Source of the DNA: Micromonospora peucetia
GTDB lineage: Bacteria; Actinomycetota; Actinomycetes; Mycobacteriales; Micromonosporaceae
Direction: 5' to 3'
DNA length: 64,000 nt
NCBI RefSeq assembly: GCF_900091625.1
Contig: NZ_FMIC01000002.1
Coordinates: 186,001-250,000 of the forward strand
Below the pieces are notes generated by a model, which was not told the DNA's origin, searched no databases, and saw only the letters and a program-made list of their open reading frames with translations. Shown here piece by piece: positions 17,402 to 25,396 of this stretch (positions within the stretch are counted from its first letter, which is position 1; each line of letters begins with the position of its first letter). The position numbers and the translations under genes are program-made.

Positions 17402-17974
17402 ATGGCCCCCCCGATCGCGCTCCCGGAGACCTTCGCCCGCGCGGTCGCCGGGCTGCGGTCCGCGGCACCCCGGTCGGAGATCGTGCTGGAGGAGGTCGGC
17501 GCACCGCAGCGACTCGCCCCGTACGCCTTCGCACTCTTCGCCACCGTCCTGCGCGACGACGACGAGGTGGCCTCGGGGCGGCTGATCCTGCTGCACGATC
17601 CGGCCGGCCACGAGGCGTGGCAGGGCACCCTGCGGCTGGTCACCTACGTGACCGCGGAGCTGGAGGTCGACCTGGCCGCCGACCCGCTGCTGCCGGGGGT
17701 GGGCTGGACGTGGCTGACTGACGCGCTGGACGTGCAGGAGGCGGGCCACCGGGCGATCGGCGGCACGATCACCCAGACCATGTCGACCCGCTTCGGTGAC
17801 CTGGCCGGGCCACCCGCGGCCGGCGACATCGAGATCCGCGCCTCCTGGACACCGACGGATGACGACCTCGGCCCGCACCTGCTGGCCTGGTGCGCGCTGC
17901 TGGCCTCGACCGCCGGGCTTCCCCCGCCCGGGGTGACCGCGCTGGCGGAGCGTCGCCCCGCCGGCGCGGCCTGA
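17402..17974 (+). CDS. DUF3000 family protein
   Basis: This 190-residue soluble protein has the layout of DUF3000: an N-terminal helix (FARAVAGLRS), VLEEVGAPQRLAPYAFAL, RLILLHDPAGHEAWQG, VTYVTAELEVDLAADPLLP, and GWTWLTDAL. The family is restricted to actinobacteria and its function is unknown. In many actinobacteria it lies between hemE and the RNase D gene, as here, and I recall the M. tuberculosis homologue as Rv2680. Nothing suggests membrane association or a catalytic site. Confidence 0.9.
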   Translation: MAPPIALPETFARAVAGLRSAAPRSEIVLEEVGAPQRLAPYAFALFATVLRDDDEVASGRLILLHDPAGHEAWQGTLRLVTYVTAELEVDLAADPLLPGVGWTWLTDALDVQEAGHRAIGGTITQTMSTRFGDLAGPPAAGDIEIRASWTPTDDDLGPHLLAWCALLASTAGLPPPGVTALAERRPAGAA

Positions 17975-17991
17975 CCCCGCGACGGGTCACC

Positions 17992-18897
17992 TCACAGATA
18001 CTTCTCGGCCTCGTTGCAGACCTTGTCCATGCCCTGGATGGCCTTGTCGTAGGCCGCCTTGTTGTTGTTCGCCGCCGCGGCGAGCGCGGTGGTGAGCTTG
18101 TCGAGGCAGTTGGCGATGACCTTCTTCTGCCGGGCCTGCTCATCCCGGTCGTTGCGGGTGCCGGTGAGGTCCTGCTCGGTGTCGCCGAGCTTGTCCCGGA
18201 CACCCTGGAGGTCGGCCTTGAGCTTCTCGATCTCCTTGCCGTTCGCCGTGATGGTGCCGTCCCGCTGGCTGACCTCGTTGGCCATCTTCTTCTCGGTCCG
18301 GCCCAGCTCGCTGTTGGTCGTCACATACAGGCCGGTCATCACCCCGCCCAGCACGAAGAGCAGCCCGGCCACCAGGGCCAGGACCAGCACCTTGTGGCTC
18401 TTGCCGGCGCCGCCCGACACCGGGGCGCCGAAGGGTGGGGCGGAGCCGGGCGGGGCGGACATCGGCTGCCCGTACGCCGGCCCGGAAGCCGGGGGCACGG
18501 ACATCGGCTGCCCGAAGGCCGGCCCGCCGGGGACCTGCCCGGCGTGCGGCGCGGCGGCGGGCGACGCGCTGCCCGGGGTGTAGCCAGGCGACGCCGGCGG
18601 GGCGGACTGCGGGTAACCGGAGGGCCCGGACGGCGGGGCGGACTGCGGGTAACCGGCAGGACCGGACGGCGGCGCGGACTGCGGGTAACCGGCGGACGGG
18701 GCCGGGTTGTACTGCTGCGGCGCCGGCGGGGCCGGGGCGTACTGCTGGCCGGCGTCCGGCTGTTCGGGCGAGTACTGGCGGGGGCTGCCGTAGGTGGTGC
18801 CGGGCGGGGCGCCGCCTGACGGCTGCTGGCCGGGCCCGGCCGGCGGGTACGGCGGGTACGGCGGGTAGCCCTCCGGCCCGGTCGGTGGCTGGGACAT
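17992..18897 (-). CDS. Pro/Gly-rich single-pass membrane protein with coiled coil
   Basis: The 301-residue protein begins with a disordered N-terminal half rich in Pro, Gly, Tyr and Gln, including three near-identical GYPQSAPPSGPAG units. A membrane helix (VLVLALVAGLLFVLGGVMTGL) follows near residue 170, then a charged coiled-coil segment (NSELGRTEKKMANEVSQRDG onward to about residue 250) and an Ala/Asn-rich C-terminus. It probably sits with the disordered part in the cytoplasm and the coiled coil outside. Start ATG 18897 has an excellent ribosome site (ggaggaagaacga). The next gene upstream encodes a protease with the same Pro-rich/TM layout, so the two may act together. Function unknown. 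Confidence 0.85.
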   Translation of the reverse strand: MSQPPTGPEGYPPYPPYPPAGPGQQPSGGAPPGTTYGSPRQYSPEQPDAGQQYAPAPPAPQQYNPAPSAGYPQSAPPSGPAGYPQSAPPSGPSGYPQSAPPASPGYTPGSASPAAAPHAGQVPGGPAFGQPMSVPPASGPAYGQPMSAPPGSAPPFGAPVSGGAGKSHKVLVLALVAGLLFVLGGVMTGLYVTTNSELGRTEKKMANEVSQRDGTITANGKEIEKLKADLQGVRDKLGDTEQDLTGTRNDRDEQARQKKVIANCLDKLTTALAAAANNNKAAYDKAIQGMDKVCNEAEKYL

Positions 18898-18973
18898 TCG
18901 TTCTTCCTCCACGTGTGCTGGTCCGGGCGGCATGGTCCGCCGGGCCGAGGGGGTGAGCTGGGCGCTGACCGGG

Positions 18974-20218
18974 TCAGCAGATCTTGAAACCGTCGCAGGC
19001 GACCTTGATCGGTACGGCGAGACCGATCCCCTCGGCGTCACGGGCCTTGGCGGTCGCGATGCCGACGACCTGCTTGCTGCCGTTGATCACCGGGCCGCCC
19101 GAGTTGCCGGGGTTGATCGGGGCGTCGAACTGGATGACGGGGCCCTCGCCGCCGCCGGCCTCGCGGAAGGCACTCACCACGCCGGTGGTGACGCTGTCCT
19201 CCAGACCGAGCGGCGCGCCCACGACAACGATCTGCTGCCCGGACTTCACCGCGGCGGGTGCGGCGACCAGGCCGGTGAACTTGCCGTTGGTGCGCAGGTG
19301 GGCGACGTCGTTCGCCTCGTCGACCCGGACGATGGTCGCCGGGAAGCGCTGGTCGGTGCGCTCCAGGAAGACCTCCCGCTCACCGGTCTGCCAGAGCGCG
19401 TCCACCACGTGGAAGTTGGTGAACAGGTTGGTGCCCCCGCCGGCGGCCGGCTTGCCGATCGCGAACGCGGTGCCGGTGGAGTTGCCGGCCCGGACCCGGA
19501 ACACGCTGGGCAGCACGGCGCTGGCGACGGCCTCCGGGTTGAACGCGGCTCCGGCCTGCTTCTCCAGCGTCCCCGCCCGGGACTCCAGACCCTCCAGTCG
19601 GGTGCCATCCGCCGCCTGCGCCGCCGCCAACCTGCTGTCGGTGTCGCCCAGCCGGTCCGAGAGCCGGTGGATCTGGAACGCCTGCACGCCCGTCACCACG
19701 GCCAGCAGGCCGGCGAGCACGAGCGCGGTGACGGTGAGCCCTCGCCCCTTCGCCGCCGGCACGGCACCCACCTGGGCTGCCCCGGAGGGGTACGGCTGCC
19801 CCGGTCCGGGGACCGGGGGGTGGTTGTGGGCGGGCGGCTGACCGGCGGCACCCAGTGGCGCGGACGCGGCGGGCCAGCCGGGACCCGGGGCGGCCCGGGG
19901 CGGCGTCGCCGTGCCCGGGGCGACGGACGGCGTGCCGCCGTGCCCCCAGCCGCTGGCGGCGGGCGCGGCGGTCGGGGCTGGTGGGGCGGTCGGACTGGCC
20001 GGGGCGGTGCCCCACTGGCCCGGCTGTGCCGGCGGTGACCAGGCGGGCCGGGGAGACGGGGCAGCTGAGGGCGGCCGGGGGGCGCCTGGCGGCAGGTAGG
20101 CGGGAGCGGTCGGCTCGATCCGGGGCGGCAGTGGCCCGGGACGAGCCGTCCCCGGCGGAAACCCGCCGTCGCCCGGTCCCGCCGGGCCCGTGTCCGCCGA
20201 CCCGTAGCCAGCAGTCAT
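18974..20218 (-). CDS. Membrane-anchored trypsin-like serine protease
   Basis: This 414-residue protein has a Pro-rich cytoplasmic N-terminus of about 155 residues, one membrane helix (LTVTALVLAGLLAVVTGVQAF), a short coiled coil (HRLSDRLGDTDSRL) and an external chymotrypsin-fold protease domain. The triad is visible: His in LFTNFHVVDAL, Asp in DEANDVAHL, Ser in NPGNSGGPVING. It lacks a PDZ domain, so it is not a full HtrA/DegP. Two cysteines in the last seven residues (CDGFKIC) could form a disulfide. ATG 20218 has ggggaggcaagg upstream. It could be a cell-surface or stress protease. Confidence 0.9.
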   Translation of the reverse strand: MTAGYGSADTGPAGPGDGGFPPGTARPGPLPPRIEPTAPAYLPPGAPRPPSAAPSPRPAWSPPAQPGQWGTAPASPTAPPAPTAAPAASGWGHGGTPSVAPGTATPPRAAPGPGWPAASAPLGAAGQPPAHNHPPVPGPGQPYPSGAAQVGAVPAAKGRGLTVTALVLAGLLAVVTGVQAFQIHRLSDRLGDTDSRLAAAQAADGTRLEGLESRAGTLEKQAGAAFNPEAVASAVLPSVFRVRAGNSTGTAFAIGKPAAGGGTNLFTNFHVVDALWQTGEREVFLERTDQRFPATIVRVDEANDVAHLRTNGKFTGLVAAPAAVKSGQQIVVVGAPLGLEDSVTTGVVSAFREAGGGEGPVIQFDAPINPGNSGGPVINGSKQVVGIATAKARDAEGIGLAVPIKVACDGFKIC

Positions 20219-20413
20219 GATCGCCTTGCCTCCCCGTGTACGCCCCGCCTCGTTCCGGGACCTGATGATGCCGTACCCGCGCAACGGCCCGATGGACCGT
20301 ACCTGCGCCGACGGGCTTTGTCTTCCCCGATGTCCGGCTCCCGGGAGGGCGTCCGGCGGTCGTCCGGCCGACACACACCCGACCGGCTTCACCCACCGCG
20401 TCGCGTCGCGCAC

Positions 20414-20419
20414 TAGGGT
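20414..20419 (+). promoter_or_regulatory. -10 hexamer TAGGGT of the RNase D gene
   Basis: TAGGGT, then six bases (tgtcag), then GTG 20426. This leaderless layout fixes the start of the RNase D gene. Confidence 0.55.
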
Positions 20420-20425
20420 TGTCAG

Positions 20426-21754
20426 GTGACCGACGAACCACCCCTGCGCCGTCGGGCCGCCGAAAGCCGTACGGGAAACGATGCGCACCACCCGCCGTCG
20501 GCCCGTCCGGAGTCGGAGGCCGCGGGGATCGAACCGACCGCCGACGGGCCCGTACCGCTGACCGCACCGCGCGACGGCACGCCCCAGCCGGCGGCCTCGC
20601 CGGGCGAGCTGGACGAGGTCGTGGCCCGCTTCGCCACCGGCACCGGCCCCGTCGCCCTGGACGCCGAACGCGCCTCCGGCTACCGCTACAGCCAGCGCGC
20701 CTACCTCGTGCAGCTACGCCGGGCCGGTTCCGGCACCGCGCTGATCGACCCGCTGCCGCTGCCCGACCTGAGCACCCTCGACACGGTGATCGGCGAGGCC
20801 GAGTGGGTCCTGCACGCCGCCAGCCAGGACCTGCCCTGCCTGGCCGAGCTGGGCCTGCGCCCGCGCCGGCTGTTCGACACCGAACTGGCCGCCCGGCTGG
20901 CCGGATTCGAGCGGGTCGGCCTGGCCGCGCTGACCGAGCAGCTACTCGGCTACAGCCTGGAGAAGCACCACTCGGCGGCCGACTGGTCGAGCCGCCCGCT
21001 GCCGGAGTCCTGGCTGACCTACGCCGCGCTCGACGTGGAGATGCTGGTCGACCTGCGCGACGCGCTCGACGCGGAACTGGCCCGACAGGGCAAGTCCGCA
21101 TGGGCGGCGGAGGAGTTCGCCGCGCTGGTACGCACCGGCGCCCGGCCACCGCGGGTTCGGGCCGAGCCCTGGCGCCGCACGTCCGGCATCCACCGGGTGC
21201 GCGGGGCGCGGGCCCAGGCCCGCGTGCGTTCCCTCTGGTACGCCCGGGACCAGATCGCGGCCCGGCGGGACGCCGCCCCGGGGCGGGTGCTGCCGGACTC
21301 GGCCATCGTGGCGGCGGCGGAGCTGGATCCGAAGGACGAGAAGACCCTGCTCACCCTGCCGGGCTTCGGTGGCCGTTCGGTGCGACGGCTGGCCCGCACC
21401 TGGCTCACCGCGTTGGACGACGCGCGGCAACTGCCCGACGACGCGCTGCCGCTCGCCCCGACGGTCGAGGGTCCTCCGCCGCCGCACCGATGGGCCGAGC
21501 GGGACCCGGTGGCGGCGGCCAGGCTGGCCCGGTGCCGGGAGGTGGTGGTCCGGATCGCTGGCGCACACCACCTGCCGCCGGAGAACCTGGTCACCCCCGA
21601 CTCGATCCGCCGGCTGGCCTGGGTGCCCCCGGAGGAGGTCACCGAGGCGGCCGTCGCGGAGACCCTGCGGGGCTTCAACGCCCGAGAGTGGCAGATCGCC
21701 CTCCTCCTGCCCGCCCTCACGGAAGCCCTCCAGGACCCACCCCCCACCCCCTGA
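20426..21754 (+). CDS. rnd: Ribonuclease D (3'-5' exonuclease with HRDC domain)
   Basis: This 442-residue protein has an extended N-terminal tail of about 60 residues, a DEDDy exonuclease domain and a HRDC domain. The metal-binding motifs are visible: Asp-x-Glu in VALDAERASG (Exo I), Asp in LHAASQDLPCLAELG (Exo II) and Tyr-x3-Asp in LTYAALDVEML (Exo III). HRDC-type helices include AQARVRSLWYARDQIAARRD and DEKTLLTLPGF. RNase D trims structured RNAs such as tRNA precursors. Its position after DUF3000 is the conserved actinobacterial order; in M. tuberculosis I recall Rv2681 followed by dxs, whereas here dxs is about 19 kb away. Confidence 0.93.
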   Translation: MTDEPPLRRRAAESRTGNDAHHPPSARPESEAAGIEPTADGPVPLTAPRDGTPQPAASPGELDEVVARFATGTGPVALDAERASGYRYSQRAYLVQLRRAGSGTALIDPLPLPDLSTLDTVIGEAEWVLHAASQDLPCLAELGLRPRRLFDTELAARLAGFERVGLAALTEQLLGYSLEKHHSAADWSSRPLPESWLTYAALDVEMLVDLRDALDAELARQGKSAWAAEEFAALVRTGARPPRVRAEPWRRTSGIHRVRGARAQARVRSLWYARDQIAARRDAAPGRVLPDSAIVAAAELDPKDEKTLLTLPGFGGRSVRRLARTWLTALDDARQLPDDALPLAPTVEGPPPPHRWAERDPVAAARLARCREVVVRIAGAHHLPPENLVTPDSIRRLAWVPPEEVTEAAVAETLRGFNAREWQIALLLPALTEALQDPPPTP

Positions 21755-21795
21755 TCCCCCACACCCCCGCTCACCCCGCCCCGGCCCGCGCCGTT

Positions 21796-21850
21796 GATCA
21801 AGAGGTTGTTGTCGCCGGAGACGGCGTGTCGCGACAACAACCTCTTGATC
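21796..21850. repeat. Perfect 20-bp inverted repeat (palindrome family 2)
   Basis: The arm gatcaagaggttgttgtcgc (21796-21815) is exactly complementary to 21831-21850, with a 15-base loop. A C-rich tract follows the RNase D stop on the left and a G-rich tract lies on the right, as in family 1, but the arm sequence differs and the flanking genes are co-directional. It may terminate RNase D transcription or be a separate palindromic mobile element. Confidence 0.9.
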
Positions 21851-21932
21851 GATGCGGCGGGCCCCCGGAGGAGTGGGTGGGGTGTGGGGTTGGTTACATC
21901 CGGGGTGGGCGTCGGTGATGGTTACTGGCGAG

Positions 21933-21938
21933 TAGCAT
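21933..21938 (+). promoter_or_regulatory. Possible -10 (TAGCAT) for the fadA-fadB operon
   Basis: TAGCAT lies about 36 bases before GTG 21975, leaving a short leader with the strong ribosome site aaggagg. No convincing -35 was identified, so this is tentative. Confidence 0.35.
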
Positions 21939-21974
21939 TCGGGAGAACATGCCCGTGCCGGCAAGGAGGCTCAA

Positions 21975-23171
21975 GTGCCCCGTGAAGTCCGGGATGTCGT
22001 CTTCGTTGACGGCGTCCGTACCCCGTTCGGCAAGGCGGGTGGCATGTACGCCAACACCCGCGCCGACGACCTGGTGATCCGCTGCATCCGCGAACTGCTG
22101 CGCCGTAACCCGCAGTTGCCGCCGGAGCGGGTCGAGGAGGTCGCCATCGCCGCCACCACCCAGATCGGCGACCAGGGCCTGACCATCGGCCGGACCGCCG
22201 CCCTGCTGGCGGGCCTGCCCAAGACCGTCCCCGGCTTCTCCATCGACCGGATGTGCGCCGGTGCCATGACCGCGGTGACCACCGTCGCCAGCGGCATCGC
22301 CATGGGCGCCTACGACGTCGCCATCGCTGGCGGCGTCGAGCACATGGGTCGCCACCCGATGGGCGAGGGCGTCGACCCGAACCCGCGGATCATCGCCGAG
22401 AAGCTGGTCGACCCGTCCGCGCTGGTCATGGGCGCGACCGCGGAGAACCTGCACGACCGAGTCCCGCACATCACCAAGGAGCGCACCGACGCGTTCGCGC
22501 TCGCCTCACAGCAGAAGACCGCCAAGGCGTACGCCAACGGCAAGCTCCAGGACGACCTGGTGTCGGTGGCGGTCCGCGACGAGGAGAACGCCTGGGGCGT
22601 GGCCACGGTCGACGAGGCCCCCCGGGACACCTCCCTGGAGAAGCTCGCCACCCTGAAGACCCCGTTCCGCCCGCACGGCAAGGTCACCGCGGGCAACGCG
22701 GCCGGCCTGAACGACGGCGCCACCGCAAGCCTGCTCGCCTCCGAGGAGGCCGCCCGCGAGCTGGGCCTGCCGGTCGCCATGCGGCTGGTCTCGTTCGGCT
22801 TCGTCGGCGTCGAGCCCGAGGTGATGGGTGTCGGTCCGATCCCGTCGACCGAGAAGGCGCTGCGCCTCGCCGGCCTGACCATCGACGACATCGGCCTGTT
22901 CGAGCTGAACGAGGCGTTCGCCGTGCAGGTGCTCGCCTTCCTCGACCACTTCGGCATCGCCGACGACGACCCGCGGGTCAACGCGTGGGGCGGCGCGATC
23001 GCCATCGGTCACCCGCTCGCCTCCTCGGGCGTCCGGCTGATGACCCAACTGGCCCGGCAGTTCGCCGAGCACCCCGAGGTTCGCTACGGCGTCACCGCGA
23101 TGTGCATCGGCATCGGCATGGGCGGCACGGTCATCTGGGAGAACCCGCACTGGGAGGGTGGAGACAAGTGA
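21975..23171 (+). CDS. fadA: Thiolase (acetyl-CoA acyltransferase, beta-oxidation)
   Basis: This 398-residue thiolase cleaves 3-ketoacyl-CoA with CoA to release acetyl-CoA. It shows the nucleophilic cysteine in SIDRMCAGAM, the GGVEHMG loop, NEAFAVQVLAF, the histidine in GGAIAIGHPLASSGVRL and the second cysteine in AMCIGIGMGG. GTG 21975 has a near-perfect ribosome site (aaggagg). The gene overlaps fadB by four bases (GTGA), so the two subunits of the trifunctional complex are co-translated. The order thiolase then multifunctional protein matches M. tuberculosis fadA-fadB (Rv0859-Rv0860), as I recall it. Confidence 0.96.
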   Translation: MPREVRDVVFVDGVRTPFGKAGGMYANTRADDLVIRCIRELLRRNPQLPPERVEEVAIAATTQIGDQGLTIGRTAALLAGLPKTVPGFSIDRMCAGAMTAVTTVASGIAMGAYDVAIAGGVEHMGRHPMGEGVDPNPRIIAEKLVDPSALVMGATAENLHDRVPHITKERTDAFALASQQKTAKAYANGKLQDDLVSVAVRDEENAWGVATVDEAPRDTSLEKLATLKTPFRPHGKVTAGNAAGLNDGATASLLASEEAARELGLPVAMRLVSFGFVGVEPEVMGVGPIPSTEKALRLAGLTIDDIGLFELNEAFAVQVLAFLDHFGIADDDPRVNAWGGAIAIGHPLASSGVRLMTQLARQFAEHPEVRYGVTAMCIGIGMGGTVIWENPHWEGGDK

Positions 23172-25237
23172 GCGCGCTCGCCGCACCGAACGAGGTCGTC
23201 ACCAGGGCGCTGCTGCGCCAGGTGAACGTACCGGGGCTGGACCGGCCGGCCGCCCTGATCACCCTGGACAACGGCTTCGACCACACCAAGCCGAACAGCT
23301 TCGGCCCGGGCGGCCTGACCAGCCTGGACGAGGCGATCACCGCCGCGCTGGCGGCGGACCCGGCGTTCGTCGCGGTCACCGGCAAGCCGTACGTCTTCTG
23401 CGTGGGCGCGGACCTCACCAGCCTCCCGCAGCTCGCCGACCGCGAGCAGGCTCTGGAGATCGGGCGGCTCGGCCACCGGGTCTTCGCCCGGCTCAAGGAC
23501 AGCGCGGTCCCGACCTTCGCCTTCGTCAACGGCGCGGCGATGGGCGGCGGTCTGGAGCTGGCGCTGCACTGCCACTACCGGACGCTCTCCGGCGGCGCGA
23601 CGGCGCTGGCCCTGCCCGAGGTCTTCCTCGGCCTGGTCCCCGGCTGGGGCGGCACCCAGCTGCTGCCGAACCTGATCGGCATCCCGGCGGCGACCCAGGT
23701 GATCATCCAGAACCCGCTCATGCAGAACCGGATGCTCAAGCCGAAGCAGGCCGCCGAGATGGGCATCGCGGACGTGCTGCTGGAGCCGGCGGACTTCCTG
23801 GAGCGGTCCCTGGAGTGGGCGGCCGGCGTCGTCCGGGGCGAGGTCACCGTGACCCGGCCCGAGGTCGACAAGGACATGTGGGCGGGCGTGCTCTACTTCG
23901 CCCGGCAGACCCTCGACCAGCGGCTGCACGGTGCGGTCCCGTCCGCGTACCGGGCGCTGGACCTGCTGGAGACGGCGAAGGACGCCGACTTCGCCACCGG
24001 CACCGCCGCCGAGGACGAGGCCCTCGCCGACCTGGTCTTCTCCGAGGAACTGCGCAGCGGCCTCTACGCGTTCGACCTGGTGCAGCGGCGGGCCAAGCGG
24101 CCGGCCGGAGCGCCGGACAAGGGCCTGGCCCGTCCGGTCACGAAGGTGGGCATCGTCGGCGCCGGCCTGATGGCCAGCCAGCTCGCCCTGCTCTTCGCCC
24201 GCCGCCTCCAGGTGCCGGTCGTGCTGACCGACCTGGACCAGGCCCGGGTGGACAAGGGTGTGGGCTACGTGCACACCCAGATCGAGAAGGCCGTCAGCAA
24301 GGGCCGGATGGACAAGGGCACGGCAGCCAAGCTGTACGGCCTGGTCAGCGGCTCGGTAGACAAGGCCGCCTTCGCCGACGCCGACTTCGTCATCGAGGCC
24401 GTCTTCGAGGATCTGGCCGTCAAGAAGCAGGTCTGGGCCGAGCTGGAGAAGATCGTCAAGCCGGAGGCGGTGCTGGCCACCAACACCTCCTCCCTGTCGA
24501 TCACCGCGATGGCCGAGGAGTTGGAGCACCCCGAGCGGGTGGTGGGCTTCCACTTCTTCAACCCGGTCGCGGTGCTGCCGCTGCTGGAGATCGTCCGGGG
24601 CGAGCGGACGGACGACGCCACGCTCGCCACCGCGTTCGCCGTCGGCAAGCAGCTGAAGAAGTCCTCCGTGCTGGTCTCCGACGCCCCGGCGTTCGTGGTC
24701 AACCGGCTGCTCACCCGCTTCCTCGGCACCGTCTTCGCCGCCGTGGACGCGGGCACCCCGCTGGACGTGGCGAACAGCGCGCTGGATCCGCTGGGCCTGC
24801 CGATGCGCCCGCTCGCCCTGCTCCAGCTCGTCGGGCCGGCCGTCGCCTACCACGTGGGTGGCACCCTGCACGCCGCGTTCCCGGACCGCTTCGCCGTCAG
24901 CGAGAACCTCAAGCGGATCGCCGACTCCGGTCAGCCGATCGTCGTCGACGACCAGATCAACGACGAGGTGGCGAAGCTGCTCGTGGTCGGCGACCAGCCG
25001 CTCACCGCCGAGCAGGTACGCCAGAACGCGCTCGACGCGCTGGCGCAGGAGATCCGGCTGATGCTCGACGAGGGCGTCGTCGCCGAGGCGCAGGACATCG
25101 ACCTGTGCATGGTTCTCGGCGCGGGCTGGCCGTTCCACCTGGGCGGCATCACGCCGTACCTGGACCGGACCGGCACCTCCGAGCGGGTCACCGGCCGGCG
25201 GTTCCTGCCACACGGGGCGGCGAGCCTGCCCGCCTGA
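23168..25237 (+). CDS. fadB: Multifunctional enoyl-CoA hydratase / 3-hydroxyacyl-CoA dehydrogenase
   Basis: This 689-residue protein carries two successive beta-oxidation activities. The N-terminal crotonase domain (to about residue 300) has VTGKPYVFCVGADLTSL (oxyanion-hole region) and GAAMGGGLELALHCHYR. The C-terminal dehydrogenase begins with the NAD fold VGIVGAGLMASQLALLF and contains ATNTSSLSI, VGFHFFNPVAVLPLLEIVRG and SDAPAFVVNRLL. Start GTG 23168 overlaps the thiolase stop and has ggaggg upstream. It forms the trifunctional enzyme with FadA. Confidence 0.95.
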   Translation: MSALAAPNEVVTRALLRQVNVPGLDRPAALITLDNGFDHTKPNSFGPGGLTSLDEAITAALAADPAFVAVTGKPYVFCVGADLTSLPQLADREQALEIGRLGHRVFARLKDSAVPTFAFVNGAAMGGGLELALHCHYRTLSGGATALALPEVFLGLVPGWGGTQLLPNLIGIPAATQVIIQNPLMQNRMLKPKQAAEMGIADVLLEPADFLERSLEWAAGVVRGEVTVTRPEVDKDMWAGVLYFARQTLDQRLHGAVPSAYRALDLLETAKDADFATGTAAEDEALADLVFSEELRSGLYAFDLVQRRAKRPAGAPDKGLARPVTKVGIVGAGLMASQLALLFARRLQVPVVLTDLDQARVDKGVGYVHTQIEKAVSKGRMDKGTAAKLYGLVSGSVDKAAFADADFVIEAVFEDLAVKKQVWAELEKIVKPEAVLATNTSSLSITAMAEELEHPERVVGFHFFNPVAVLPLLEIVRGERTDDATLATAFAVGKQLKKSSVLVSDAPAFVVNRLLTRFLGTVFAAVDAGTPLDVANSALDPLGLPMRPLALLQLVGPAVAYHVGGTLHAAFPDRFAVSENLKRIADSGQPIVVDDQINDEVAKLLVVGDQPLTAEQVRQNALDALAQEIRLMLDEGVVAEAQDIDLCMVLGAGWPFHLGGITPYLDRTGTSERVTGRRFLPHGAASLPA

Positions 25238-25396
25238 TCCACACCGCCCCCCCGCGTTCGCGGTGGTCGCCCCGTCCAGCTTGGATGGTGGTGGCCACCG
25301 CGATCGTCGTCACGGCCGGTCCGGTCGGGATCGGACAGCGGTACCGTGCGGTGGCTGGCTACGATCACCCGTTCGCCACCTCGCCTGGAGCTGATC

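Noticed and set aside
14719..17643. One long minus-strand frame fusing hemE and hemG regions
   Set aside because: Only the part from ATG 16128 onward reads as a protein family; the rest is antisense-frame noise over hemE, which has its own good frame.
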